A stretch of DNA of 64,000 nucleotides from Verrucomicrobiia bacterium (lineage in GTDB: Bacteria; Verrucomicrobiota; Verrucomicrobiia; Limisphaerales; JAEYXS01), in NCBI GenBank assembly GCA_036405135.1, contig DASWYF010000049.1, positions 1 to 64,000 on the forward strand, written 5' to 3'. Shown here one piece after another: positions 24,655-33,704 of the stretch. Made by a program: the position numbers and the translations under genes. Position 1 is the stretch's first letter. Each line of letters opens with the position of its first letter. Below the pieces are notes generated by a model. It was not told the DNA's origin. It made no database searches and was given only the letters and a program-made list of their open reading frames with translations.

Positions 24655-26553
24655 ATGTCGTTGTCGAAGCACAAAGTAATGAAGTTAAGCACTTTAATGG
24701 GTGCTTTGGTGGGGTTTTGCGTGGTGGCTTCGGCGGGGGCGGCGGATCTGAACCAGAAATACACAAAGGAAATCAGGCCGCTGTTCGAGAAATATTGCTT
24801 CAACTGTCATAAGGCGGAACGGGCCAAGGGTGGCGTGGATCTCACGAAGTTCAATGATTTGAACAGCGTGATCCATGATGCGCGCGGTTGGGAGACGATC
24901 GTGCGGCTGGTGAGGGATCGTGAGATGCCGCCGGAGGATAAGAAGCAACCTACTCAGGCGGAGCGCGAGGCGATGATCGGTTGGGGGCGGGATGCGCTTT
25001 CGAGCATTGATTTCAATACGGTGAAGGATCCGGGCCGTAAGGTGGCGCATCGGTTGAACCGCTCGGAGTATAACAATACTGTGCGGGATCTTTTCAATGT
25101 GGGTATCAAGCCCGCGGACAGTTTCCCGGCGGATGGTGGTGGTGGTGGTGGGTTCGATAACAACGCGGATACGCTGTTCACGCCGCCCATCCTGATGGAG
25201 AAGTATCTGGAAGCGGCAGATGCGGTGCTGAAGGCGGCGAGGCCGGAATATGTCTTTGTGGTGCCGAAGTTGAGCCGTATCTCTGAACGCACGACGGCGA
25301 TCAAGAATCTGGAGTATCATCTGCCGCGCGCTTTCCGACGTCCCGTGGAGCAGGAAGAATTCGCGAAGTATTTCCTGCTGTATGAGAAGACGGTGAAGGA
25401 GGGCGGCACGTATGAGGATGGGTTGAAGCTGGCGCTGAAGGCCATGCTGGTCTCGCCGCATTTCATCTTCCGCATTGAAGACGAGAAGCCAGGTAATGAG
25501 GCGCATAGCATCACGGATTATGAGCTGGCCACGCGCTTGAGTTATTTCCTGTGGTCCACGATGCCGGATCAGGAGCTGACGGATCTGGCGCGGCAGAACA
25601 AGTTGCATGAACCGGCAACGCTGGAGGCGCAGGTGAAGCGGATGCTGGCGGACAAGAAGGCACGTTCATTCGCAGAGAATTTCGCGGGTCAGTGGCTGGG
25701 CGTGAACCGGCTCAAGACGACGGTGGAGCCGGATCGGCGCAAGTATCCGATGTATACGAAGGGGTTGCGCGATGCGATGTATGAAGAGCCGATCGTGTTC
25801 TTCCAAGACTTGGTGAAGCGCAATGTGAGTCTGGTGAATCTGCTGGATGCGGATTACACGTTTGTGAATGAGGAACTGGCGAAGCATTACGGATTGCCGC
25901 CGGTGGCGGGGACGGAGCTGCGCCAGATTTCGCTTAAGGATAAGAATCGCGGCGGGTTGTTCGGCATGGGCGGTATTCTCACGCTGACGTCTTATCCGCA
26001 GCGGACGAGTCCGGTGTTACGCGGTAAGTGGGTGTTGGAAGAGATACTTGGTACTCCTGCGCCGCCGCCACCGCCGAATGCGGGTGGGTTGCCAGCGGAT
26101 GAAGCACCGCGTGAGGGGCTGACTTTCCGTCAACGCTTGGAGAAGCATCGTTCCAAGGCGGAATGCGCTTCGTGCCATAACAAGATGGACCCGATCGGGT
26201 TTGGTCTGGAGAACTTTGATGCGATCGGGCGGTGGCGCGTCGAGATCGGCAAGGAAAAAGTGGATGCCACGGGCGAGTTCTCTTCCGGCGTGAAGTTCAC
26301 GGGGCCGGCGGAGTTGAAGAAAGTCTTGCTGCTGCAGCGGGACCAGTTCATCCACAACCTGACGGAGAAGATGCTGGCGTATGCGCTGGGGCGCGGATTG
26401 GAATTTTATGACGTGCCGAGCGTCAAAAAGATAAAGGCCGAAGTGGCGAAGCAAGATTTCAAGGCGGAAGCACTGGTCATGGAGATCGTTAAGAGTTATC
26501 CTTTCCAGCACCGCCGGAGTCGTGATTGGCAGGAAAAAGTCGCAAGCAAATGA
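24655..26553 (+). CDS. DUF1592-type exported c-heme protein (PSCyt1/DUF1587/1592/1588/1585)
   Basis: After a signal peptide the protein shows the planctomycete/verrucomicrobial array: a PSCyt1-like heme motif CFNCH (Cys48, Cys51, His52), DUF1587 (RLNRSEYNNTVRDLF), DUF1595 (LPRAFRRPVEQEE), DUF1592 (ELATRLSYFLWSTMPDQEL), DUF1588 (GGLFGMGGILTLTSYPQRTS) and DUF1585 with a second CASCH motif (504-508). A G6 run separates the first domains. The activity is unknown; these proteins probably pass electrons in the periplasm and co-occur with DUF1552 proteins. The next gene is a DUF1552 protein overlapping by four bases (ATGA), so the two are expressed together. ATG 24679 is an alternative start. Confidence 0.93.
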   Translation: MSLSKHKVMKLSTLMGALVGFCVVASAGAADLNQKYTKEIRPLFEKYCFNCHKAERAKGGVDLTKFNDLNSVIHDARGWETIVRLVRDREMPPEDKKQPTQAEREAMIGWGRDALSSIDFNTVKDPGRKVAHRLNRSEYNNTVRDLFNVGIKPADSFPADGGGGGGFDNNADTLFTPPILMEKYLEAADAVLKAARPEYVFVVPKLSRISERTTAIKNLEYHLPRAFRRPVEQEEFAKYFLLYEKTVKEGGTYEDGLKLALKAMLVSPHFIFRIEDEKPGNEAHSITDYELATRLSYFLWSTMPDQELTDLARQNKLHEPATLEAQVKRMLADKKARSFAENFAGQWLGVNRLKTTVEPDRRKYPMYTKGLRDAMYEEPIVFFQDLVKRNVSLVNLLDADYTFVNEELAKHYGLPPVAGTELRQISLKDKNRGGLFGMGGILTLTSYPQRTSPVLRGKWVLEEILGTPAPPPPPNAGGLPADEAPREGLTFRQRLEKHRSKAECASCHNKMDPIGFGLENFDAIGRWRVEIGKEKVDATGEFSSGVKFTGPAELKKVLLLQRDQFIHNLTEKMLAYALGRGLEFYDVPSVKKIKAEVAKQDFKAEALVMEIVKSYPFQHRRSRDWQEKVASK

Positions 26554-27938
26554 GCAATAAGTGGCAAATCTCACGTCGTACCATGCTGAAAGGCATGGGT
26601 GTGTCCATGGCGCTTCCGTTGCTGGAGGCGATGAAGCCGCTCGCTTCCTTCGGGGCTGGTGCTCCCATTGCCAATAGCGAAATGCCGAAGCGTCTGGCGG
26701 TGCTCTTCTTCCCCAATGGCACGCATGAGCATAAGTGGACGCCAGAGGGTGAGGGCGCAGATTTCAAACTTTCGCCGATCCTTGAGCCGCTCGCCGAGCA
26801 TAAGAAGGATTTGCTGGTCTTCACGAATCTCTGGAATCAGGCGACGAATACGGGTGACGGGCATTATGTGAAGGACGCGGCGTTCCTCACGGGCACGACA
26901 ATCACAAAGACGACGGGTGCGGATGTGCGCAGCAATGGTATCTCTGTGGATCAATTGATCGCGCAGAAGATCGGTAATCTGACGCCGTTGCCTTCCTTGG
27001 AGTTGGGCATGGATCCGCCGAACACGAGCGTGGATACGAACGTGGGTTACACACAGCTTTACGGTGCGCACATCTCCTGGAGCAGTCCGGTGACGCCCGT
27101 GGCGAAGGAGATCAATCCGCGGCTGGCGTTTGACCGTCTGTTCCGCTCCAAGGCCGGTGGCAGCACGAATCCGCAGCGGGATCGCAGTGTGCTGGACTTG
27201 GTGATGGATGATGCGAAGCAGCTTCGCGGCAAGGTGAGCCATGCGGATCAGCGCAAGCTGGACGAGTATTTTGAATCCGTCCGCGCCATCGAGCGGCGCA
27301 TCGAGTTCGATGCGAAGCGGCAGGCGCAACATTACGCAGACTTGGGCATCATCAAGAGTGAGGTGGATGCCTTGGATCAGCGGATCGCGAAGTTCCAGAA
27401 AGACCCGAACCAGTTCGGGGTGGATCACACGGAGAAGGTGCGCTTGATGCTGGACCTGATGGTGTTGGCGTTCTGGTCTGATTCCACGCGCGTGAGCACG
27501 TTCATGTTCGGTAACTCGGTGAGCGGACGTAATTTCTCGTTCTTGCCGGGCGTCAAACAGAGTCATCACGAGACATCGCATCACGAGAATCACGCGGACA
27601 AGCTGGAGCAATACCGGATCATCACGACGTGGTTCAGCACGCAATACGCCTACATGCTTTCCAAGATGAAGAACATCAAGGAAGGGAACGGCAATCTGCT
27701 GGATAACTCGATGGTGCTGTTCGGTTCTGGTTTCCGTGACGGTAACGCGCATAATCCGCACAACCTGCCGCTGGTGCTGGCGGGCAAAGCTGGTGGCACG
27801 CTTAGCACGGGGCGGCATCTGACGTATGCGAAGGATACACAGTTGTGCAATCTCTACCTGAGCATGATCCGTCGTATGGGTGTGCAGGCGGAACGGTTCG
27901 GGGATAGCACGGGGGAATTGGCGAAGTTGACGGTGTAG
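26550..27938 (+). CDS. DUF1552 Tat-exported protein
   Basis: The N-terminus SRRTMLKGMGVSMALPLLEAM is a twin-arginine signal of the form typical for DUF1552 proteins. FPNGTHEHKWTPEG and the end segment MVLFGSGFRDGNAHNPHNLPLVLAG resemble the sulfatase/DUF1501-like alkaline-phosphatase superfamily to which DUF1552 is related. The start ATG lies across the stop of the DUF1592 gene. The biochemical function is unknown, but the invariant pairing with DUF1592 heme proteins suggests a shared periplasmic oxidation or hydrolysis. A hairpin GCCGGT/ACCGGC follows directly after the stop (27939-27953). Confidence 0.92.
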   Translation: MSNKWQISRRTMLKGMGVSMALPLLEAMKPLASFGAGAPIANSEMPKRLAVLFFPNGTHEHKWTPEGEGADFKLSPILEPLAEHKKDLLVFTNLWNQATNTGDGHYVKDAAFLTGTTITKTTGADVRSNGISVDQLIAQKIGNLTPLPSLELGMDPPNTSVDTNVGYTQLYGAHISWSSPVTPVAKEINPRLAFDRLFRSKAGGSTNPQRDRSVLDLVMDDAKQLRGKVSHADQRKLDEYFESVRAIERRIEFDAKRQAQHYADLGIIKSEVDALDQRIAKFQKDPNQFGVDHTEKVRLMLDLMVLAFWSDSTRVSTFMFGNSVSGRNFSFLPGVKQSHHETSHHENHADKLEQYRIITTWFSTQYAYMLSKMKNIKEGNGNLLDNSMVLFGSGFRDGNAHNPHNLPLVLAGKAGGTLSTGRHLTYAKDTQLCNLYLSMIRRMGVQAERFGDSTGELAKLTV

Positions 27939-27976
27939 GCCGGTTGCACCGGCGGGCGATTTACGGGGAAGCATGT

Positions 27977-28648
27977 ATGACACTGGAGGAATATCGTCGT
28001 ACGTATACTGCGGATGATGCGGCACCGGGCTGGGATGCGATTGATGCCCGGTTACGACCGATTTATCCCGGCATCGAACCGCAACATTGGGGGACGGTCA
28101 TCAAACACATGTTGGGTGGCCCCGATCCCATTGACGGTGTCAGTGTGTATCCTTGCGCTCAAGTATCTGGGAAACATCACCACTATGTCACATATGGTTT
28201 TTCATCGCTTTATTATGATGAGGAAGCGGTGGGTGGTGACTTCAGTAAATACGGTTTTGAACTGACGTTTCGTTTGAAGCCGGAAGCTGATGAAGGAGAT
28301 GTGCCGCCGGTCTGGGTGGTGAATCTAATACAGAACATCGCGCGCTATGTGTTCAAGACGGGGAAGTGCTTTGATGATTTCCATTGGATACCCGCCAATG
28401 GTCCCATCCGGGCTGAATCGGAAACAGAGATCACAGGGTTGATCTTTGTCACCGACCCGGTGCTGGGTGTCATTGCTACGCCACACGGAGAGGTGAAGTT
28501 TCTGCAAATGGTGGGAGTGACTGATGCGGAGATCAATGCGATCAAGAACAAACAACTGGATGCGGCTGCATTGATTCAACGCCTGGCCGAGGATGATACG
28601 TTACTGGTGACTGATTTGGAAAGGCGGGTTTCGTTTTTGGATGTCTGA
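27977..28648 (+). CDS. Suppressor-of-fused (Sufu) domain protein
   Basis: This 223-residue protein matches the bacterial Sufu family (PF05076): PGWDAIDARLRPIYPGIEPQHW near the N-terminus, HHYVTYGFSSLYYDEEAVGG, FELTFRLKP and the conserved late segment ITGLIFVTDPVLGVIATPHG. The family is named from the animal Hedgehog regulator. Bacterial members are often immunity proteins or of unknown role. No toxin-like gene is adjacent. ATG 27977 with GGGGAAG 6 bases upstream is preferred to the TTG at 27944. An inverted repeat (TTATCACG/CGTGATAA, 28656-28680) follows the stop. Confidence 0.88.
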   Translation: MTLEEYRRTYTADDAAPGWDAIDARLRPIYPGIEPQHWGTVIKHMLGGPDPIDGVSVYPCAQVSGKHHHYVTYGFSSLYYDEEAVGGDFSKYGFELTFRLKPEADEGDVPPVWVVNLIQNIARYVFKTGKCFDDFHWIPANGPIRAESETEITGLIFVTDPVLGVIATPHGEVKFLQMVGVTDAEINAIKNKQLDAAALIQRLAEDDTLLVTDLERRVSFLDV

Positions 28649-28697
28649 GAGTTTGTTATCACGGCGTGGTGTCGTGATAAACTAGCATGTCAATGTC

Positions 28698-28946
28698 ATG
28701 AAGATCGGAGGTATTGCAGCTATCTGCCTTGGTTTTGTTTGTGGGCTGTGGATCACAGCTTGCTATATCATGCGCTTCACCTATGTGAGACCGTTGGCTC
28801 AGAGTCATCCGCAAGCGTATGAAATGGCGCGGGCATCTGTTCATTCTTTGGCCACGGATTTTTTTCTGCCGAGTGTCACTATATGCGTGGCCCTGATGTT
28901 TGCTGGAACTGCTCTAGTCCGATTGAGCGGAAAACAGAAACCTTAA
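28698..28946 (+). CDS. Small membrane protein with two predicted helices
   Basis: I do not recognise a family. The 82 residues hold a first hydrophobic segment IGGIAAICLGFVCGLWITACYIM and a second FFLPSVTICVALMFAGTALV with a polar loop between and a short basic tail. Both ends would face the same side. The length, ATG start and hydrophobic pattern favour a real gene, but no neighbour suggests a function. A REP-like hairpin (CGCCGATT/AATCGGCG) begins 3 bases after the stop. Confidence 0.55.
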   Translation: MKIGGIAAICLGFVCGLWITACYIMRFTYVRPLAQSHPQAYEMARASVHSLATDFFLPSVTICVALMFAGTALVRLSGKQKP

Positions 28947-28948
28947 TC

Positions 28949-28968
28949 GCCGATTGGGAAATCGGCGC
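28949..28968. repeat. CGCCGATT/AATCGGCG hairpin
   Basis: A perfect 8-base stem with loop GGGA lies just downstream of the small membrane protein. It could act as a weak terminator or a REP-type element; no T-run follows. Confidence 0.45.
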
Positions 28969-29033
28969 TCCACGAGCTAGAGCCTCCTCATCCTGCAGGC
29001 TCGGGACTGTTACTTTTAAAGGGGGCCGCCTCC

Positions 29034-29051
29034 TGATCCCGCATGCGGGAC
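29034..29051. repeat. TGATCCCGC/GCGGGA palindromic repeat, copy 2
   Basis: This matches 21644-21661 with one base changed in the centre. It lies just downstream of the sugar isomerase-like gene on the opposite strand. Confidence 0.45.
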
Positions 29052-29058
29052 TATGAAA

Positions 29059-29943
29059 TCAGATTTCCGCGAAGACTTTTTCTAGGAACTTTCGGTTTGC
29101 CACTGCGTTGGCGGTGACTTCTTCCGGCGTTTTCGCGGGGGCGGCGCATTCGATCATGACGGGGCCGTTGAACCCGGCTTCTTTGAGAACTTTGAAGACG
29201 GCTTTGAAATCTACCTTGCCCGCGCCGAACTGGATCATGACGTCGGTTTTTTGGGTGGCGCAATCTTTGGCGCAGAAGCCGGTGACGTATTTGGCGATAG
29301 GCTTCAGTTCTGAAACGGGGTCTTTACCGGTGTAATAGATGATGTTCCCGGCATCGAACCAGACCTTGAAGTTCGGGTGGTTCACTTTTTCTAAGCACTT
29401 CAGCACTTCATCGGAAGCGCCGCTGCTGCCACCGTGGGGTTTGAGGACCATGTTCACGCCTTTATCGTCGGCGTATTTGGCGGCGTCGGCCATGGTGGCG
29501 TAGTAGTTATCGTATTGAGAGGCAGCACTCACACCGCCGGAGAGGAGATATTTCAGACCGAGTTGCGCGGCGTAGTCGATGAGCTTTCGGCAACCGGCGA
29601 TGGACTGGTCCACGGGCAGGTTATGCTGGGATTTAAGCCAGGCGATGTTCGGCGTGAGGCCGCGATCGTTGATGCGTTTCTTAAGTTCCGCGATGTATTC
29701 CGGGGTGGCGGTGGCCGAGAGGCCGAGATCGCCCTTATGATCGCCGACGAGGCCGGTGGACTTGAACCCGCCCGCTTTCAGGCCGTCCAAAGCCACATCG
29801 TAACTCCAAGCGCCCCAAGGGCGGTTGAAACAGCCGATCTCCCACTTGGTCGCTTCGGCAGCGGTCAAAAGAGCAGGACCGGCGGCAATGAGAGCGGTAG
29901 TGGTCTGGATAAAATGGCGGCGGCTCATGGAGTGGGAATTCAT
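29059..29943 (-). CDS. Tat-exported sugar phosphate isomerase/epimerase-like protein
   Basis: The N-terminus MSRRHFIQTTTALIAAGP is a twin-arginine signal. The rest is an AP-endonuclease-2/xylose-isomerase-like TIM barrel: WSYDVALDGLKAGGF, LGLKYLLSGG, VWFDAGN (Asp197) and PVMIEC (Glu265). At the usual first metal glutamate (LExH) the sequence reads VLKPHGG with Lys168 in place of Glu, so metal binding or catalysis is probably altered. Many exported relatives in this phylum are annotated only by fold. A start at the fifth-following methionine (29928) is equally possible. It is monocistronic and divergent from the TolC operon. Confidence 0.85.
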   Translation of the reverse strand: MNSHSMSRRHFIQTTTALIAAGPALLTAAEATKWEIGCFNRPWGAWSYDVALDGLKAGGFKSTGLVGDHKGDLGLSATATPEYIAELKKRINDRGLTPNIAWLKSQHNLPVDQSIAGCRKLIDYAAQLGLKYLLSGGVSAASQYDNYYATMADAAKYADDKGVNMVLKPHGGSSGASDEVLKCLEKVNHPNFKVWFDAGNIIYYTGKDPVSELKPIAKYVTGFCAKDCATQKTDVMIQFGAGKVDFKAVFKVLKEAGFNGPVMIECAAPAKTPEEVTANAVANRKFLEKVFAEI

Positions 29944-30030
29944 ACAGATAAGTGATACTTACCGACGGTTTGGGGTGAGGTCAAATTCTAACAAAACTTA
30001 CTGAATTGGGTGGTGTTATTGGTCCTATCC

Positions 30031-30059
30031 TTGACAGGGCAACCGGCACCCGATGAGAT
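30031..30059 (+). promoter_or_regulatory. Possible promoter of the second efflux operon
   Basis: A perfect TTGACA lies at 30031-30036. Seventeen bases later comes TGAGAT, a poor -10 box. It is about 90 bases upstream of the TolC-like start and in the right orientation. The weak -10 keeps confidence low. Confidence 0.3.
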
Positions 30060-30149
30060 GAGCGCTATTCCAAATCGGTGAATAGAGCGGTGGGTGGATT
30101 CGTCTACGTAAGACGCTGACAGACAGAAACCTGCCATTTTGGCGAAGTC

Positions 30150-31922
30150 ATGATGTTGAGCAACTTGTTGAGCGGCAAGCGGTCACAAACGCAAAGCCGG
30201 ACGCGAAACCGTCCATGGCTAACGGCAGGCGTTTGTCTGGCGGCAGTGGGATTGGTGGCGGGTTGCACTTCGAAGCACTATGCCAAGCGGGCCGATGATG
30301 AGACGTACCGAATCATCGCGAAAAAAGAGGCGGCAATATTCGGACGCACCAATGAATTCACCATAGATACCAAGTATAGTGGCATCGATCCTTACGAACT
30401 CAAGGCCCAGCAGATCATTTCTGAGAGATTGGAGGCGGGGGATAAGTTGCTGACCTTACCAGATGCTTTGGAGATAGCCGCGCAGAACAGCCGGGATTAT
30501 CAGTTGCAGAAAGAGCGGCTGTATCTCACCTCACTGACGTTGACTGGGAACCGTTACAATTTTGGGCCGCAGTTTTTGGCCCAATCCACCGGCACCTTGG
30601 GTCGGGACAGTGCCGCAGATACGAGTGGCCGGGTGGCCAGCACAGCGGAGGGCACTCAACTCCTGCGTACGGGCGGACGTTTGACGGCGACTCTGGCGAA
30701 CGGCCTCTTCAAATACTTCACAGGTGCTCCGCAGAAAGAAGCGGTGACAGTGGTGTCCTTGGAGTTCGTGCAGCCTTTGCTGCGTGGTGCGTGGGCCAAG
30801 GTGGCGGCGGAAAACCTGACGCAGGCTGAGCGCAACGTGGTGTATGAGCTGCGGACCTATAACCAGTTCCAGAAGAGTTTCGCGGTCAATATCGTATCCA
30901 GCTACTACCGCATCCTGCGGGAAAAGGACACGGTGCGTAACCAATACAGCAACTACTTGCGGTTGAAAGTTTCCATGGAGCGAACGGTTGCGCTGGCGGC
31001 GGCTCCAGGCCGTTTGACGCCCACTCCGACGCAGGCGGACCTGGCGCGTCAGAGTGAATTGCAGGCGCGGCGCAATTACATCTCGGCGGTGAAGCGTTAT
31101 CAGGACGTGGTGAACGATTTCAAGATCACACTCGGATTGCCTGTTGGACTGGAGCTGAAGTTTGATGACAAGGCGCTGGATGACATCCGCGCAATCGGGT
31201 TGACGCCATTGAATTTTGACCAGGTGGCCGGTTATCAGTTCGCGGTGACGAATCAGCTGGAAATGCTGAACTCGATCGATCAGTTCGAGGATACGCAACG
31301 CAAGATCCGGGTGGCGGCGAGCGGTTTGAAGCCAGGATTGAATTTCTTTGCCCGGGCAGATCTGGATTCCGAGGGCAATATCGATTACTCGAAGTTCGAC
31401 ATCGACAAGGTGCGGGTGTCCACGGGTTTGAATCTGGACCTTCCCATCGACCGTTTGCTGGAGCGCAATGTGTATCGTACTGCGCTGGTGAATTTCGAAG
31501 CCCGTATCCGCACGCTATCCCTTGAACTGGACGATCTTCGCCGGGACATCAGCGAGGGATTGCGGAATCTGGACCAGCTCGCGCGCAGTTACGAGATCCA
31601 GAAGATGGAGTTGCAGCTGGCCGACCGGCGTGTCGAGCGTGAAGAGATGCTTCTGGAAGCGGGGCGTTCCCAAATCCGCGACTTGATCGAGTCGCAAGAC
31701 GCCCGCATCCGTTCGCAGAACGGCGTCACGCAAACACTGGTGGACTACCATATCGCCCGCATGAACTTGTTGTTGCGGATTGGCCTGATGAAGACGGATA
31801 TCGACCGTTTCTGGGTGGCTGACCAGCAGTTGCCCGGACATATAGCCACTGCGCCGTTGAGCCCGGCGGTTTTGGCGGCGCCTGAATCGATGATCACCCC
31901 TGACCAACTTTTTGGAAACTGA
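30150..31922 (+). CDS. TolC-family outer-membrane efflux lipoprotein
   Basis: The lipoprotein signal ends in LVAGC with the acylated cysteine at residue 39, after an unusually basic N-region. The mature part is an outer-membrane efflux protein with two long helical-hairpin repeats (AAQNSRDYQLQKERLYLTSL and the later ISEGLRNLDQLARSYEIQKME). The length of 590 residues is above the usual 430-480 of TolC. It is the first gene of the operon with adaptor, ATPase and permease, and its stop overlaps the adaptor start by one base (TGATG). It should form the outer-membrane tunnel of this pump. Confidence 0.9.
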   Translation: MMLSNLLSGKRSQTQSRTRNRPWLTAGVCLAAVGLVAGCTSKHYAKRADDETYRIIAKKEAAIFGRTNEFTIDTKYSGIDPYELKAQQIISERLEAGDKLLTLPDALEIAAQNSRDYQLQKERLYLTSLTLTGNRYNFGPQFLAQSTGTLGRDSAADTSGRVASTAEGTQLLRTGGRLTATLANGLFKYFTGAPQKEAVTVVSLEFVQPLLRGAWAKVAAENLTQAERNVVYELRTYNQFQKSFAVNIVSSYYRILREKDTVRNQYSNYLRLKVSMERTVALAAAPGRLTPTPTQADLARQSELQARRNYISAVKRYQDVVNDFKITLGLPVGLELKFDDKALDDIRAIGLTPLNFDQVAGYQFAVTNQLEMLNSIDQFEDTQRKIRVAASGLKPGLNFFARADLDSEGNIDYSKFDIDKVRVSTGLNLDLPIDRLLERNVYRTALVNFEARIRTLSLELDDLRRDISEGLRNLDQLARSYEIQKMELQLADRRVEREEMLLEAGRSQIRDLIESQDARIRSQNGVTQTLVDYHIARMNLLLRIGLMKTDIDRFWVADQQLPGHIATAPLSPAVLAAPESMITPDQLFGN

Positions 31923-33688
31923 TGAGAAGTTTACGTTCCATTTTTGGATTTGTTTGGACCAAAGCCCGGCAAAAACCGAAGACTGCTGGTATCGTCACGG
32001 CGACCGTAATGGTGTTGCTGTTCATGATCGTGCGTTCAGGCAGCAAGGAAGAAACGACCGCGACCCTGTATCATACGGTGAAGCGAGGTGATTTTCTGAT
32101 CTCGGTGGTGGAAGGCGGCAGCATCAAGGCGGTGAACGAGGTGGTGGTGCGTTCAGAATTGGAAGGCAATGCGCCGATCCTCTCCATCGTGAAGGAAGGC
32201 ACCTACGTGAAGAAAGGCGACCTGCTGGTGGAGCTGGATTCGGCAGATCTAAAAGACCGCCTCACCCAGCAGGAGATCACCACCGAGAGTGCCCAATTTG
32301 CCTACGTGCAATCCAAGGAAGCGCTGACGATCCAAAAAAGCCTGGGCGACAGTGCGGTCAAGGATGCTGAGCTGGCGCTGGAACTGGCCAAAGATACGCT
32401 CGAAAAATATAAGGAAGGCGACATGCTGCAATTGGAGCGCAACGCCGAGAACACCATCACCCTGGCCAAGGAAGATCTCTCCCGTGCGGCAGAGAAACTC
32501 GTGTGGACGGAGAGGCTAGCGGCCAAGGATTTTGCCAGTCAATCGGAGGTTCAGGCAGATAATCTAGCGAAGAAGCGCATTGAGATCACTCTGGCAACGG
32601 CGGAGACGGCGCTTCAACTGATGAAGAAATATGACTTCCCGAAGCAGTTGCGCCTGTTGCAATCCAACGTGGATCGGGCGGAGGTGGAACTGATGCGCAT
32701 CAAACAACGTACGCGTTCGCAAGAAGCGCAGGCGGAAGTGGAACTGGAAGCGAAGCAGCGCACGCTGGACTTCAATGAAAAAAAATTGCAGCACCTCAAG
32801 CAGCAGTTGGAGTTCACGCGGATCAGCGCTCCGCAGGACGGCATGGTCATTTATGCCTCCAGCACGGGCGGTAACCGTGGCAACTATCTCATCGAGGAAG
32901 GAGCCACCATTCGCCAGAAGCAGGACATCATCGTGCTGCCGGATGTTTCTCAGATGATGCTGGAAGTGCGTGTGCATGAATCGCATGTCGCGCAGATCAA
33001 ACCCGGCCAGCGCGCTTATGTGACGATCGATTCGCTGCCGGATCGCCGTTTCAAAGCCTCCATCCGCAAGGTGGCCATTTTGCCGGATTCCAACAGCCGC
33101 TATTACAACCCGAACTTGAAGGTCTATCCAACCGAGATCGTTGTAGAGGAACAGTTGCCGGACTTGAAACCGGGTGTTTCCGGTCGTGCCGAGATCGTGG
33201 TGACGAATCTGCCTTCCGTGCTGACAGTGCCGATCCAGGCGGTGACGACTTCGCGCGGACAGCAGGTGTGCTATGTGCAAAACGGCAAGTCCACGGACCG
33301 CATCCCGGTGGAAGTGGGCATGTATAATGACAAGTTCATCGAGATCAAAAAGGGTTTGAAAGATGGTGATACCGTGTTGCTCGCCGCGCTGGCGAACACC
33401 GAGATCGATCTGGGCGGATCCATCGTGCAGGCTGATGAAGTGGATACAAATGAGACTTCGGTGGCCAAGCAGATCCGGGAGGGCACTTTCAACGATGGAG
33501 GCAGCGGCAAGTCCTCGCTCGATGCCGGTGGGGAGCGCAAGTCCCAGAATGGTGAGCGCAAATCATCCGGCGAACGCAAGTCAGGTTCGGGTGAGCGCAA
33601 GTCTGGCAGCGGTGGTGAACGTTCCTCCGAGGGAAGCGGCGGGGAACGGCCGTCCAAATCATCCTCCAAGTCCAACGGCGGAACTTGA
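31922..33688 (+). CDS. HlyD-family efflux adaptor with repetitive Gly-Glu-Arg-Lys-Ser tail
   Basis: One transmembrane helix (GIVTATVMVLLFMIV) is followed by a lipoyl half-motif, a very long coiled-coil hairpin (about residues 110-320; LAKEDLSRAAEKLVWTERLA and others), the second lipoyl half, a beta-barrel and a membrane-proximal domain ending near residue 500. The last 60 or so residues are low-complexity, built from six units of the type GERKS(S/G)SG. Typical adaptors stop before this tail. The tail is strongly basic and would sit in the periplasm. It is coupled to the TolC gene upstream; the ATPase gene starts 16 bases downstream. Confidence 0.9.
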   Translation: MRSLRSIFGFVWTKARQKPKTAGIVTATVMVLLFMIVRSGSKEETTATLYHTVKRGDFLISVVEGGSIKAVNEVVVRSELEGNAPILSIVKEGTYVKKGDLLVELDSADLKDRLTQQEITTESAQFAYVQSKEALTIQKSLGDSAVKDAELALELAKDTLEKYKEGDMLQLERNAENTITLAKEDLSRAAEKLVWTERLAAKDFASQSEVQADNLAKKRIEITLATAETALQLMKKYDFPKQLRLLQSNVDRAEVELMRIKQRTRSQEAQAEVELEAKQRTLDFNEKKLQHLKQQLEFTRISAPQDGMVIYASSTGGNRGNYLIEEGATIRQKQDIIVLPDVSQMMLEVRVHESHVAQIKPGQRAYVTIDSLPDRRFKASIRKVAILPDSNSRYYNPNLKVYPTEIVVEEQLPDLKPGVSGRAEIVVTNLPSVLTVPIQAVTTSRGQQVCYVQNGKSTDRIPVEVGMYNDKFIEIKKGLKDGDTVLLAALANTEIDLGGSIVQADEVDTNETSVAKQIREGTFNDGGSGKSSLDAGGERKSQNGERKSSGERKSGSGERKSGSGGERSSEGSGGERPSKSSSKSNGGT

Positions 33689-33704
33689 GCGGCAGCAGGC
33701 GCAT

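Noticed and set aside
24451-24672. 73-codon minus-strand ORF
   Set aside because: It reads through hairpin repeats and its product has no domain; such ORFs are typical of repeats.
26571-28025. 484-codon minus-strand ORF across DUF1552 and the Sufu start
   Set aside because: Arg/His/Gln-rich translation typical of antisense of G-rich codons; the plus strand has recognised families.
33271-33675. Minus-strand ORF with DLRSP repeats
   Set aside because: It is the antisense reading of the GERKS repeat tail of the adaptor.
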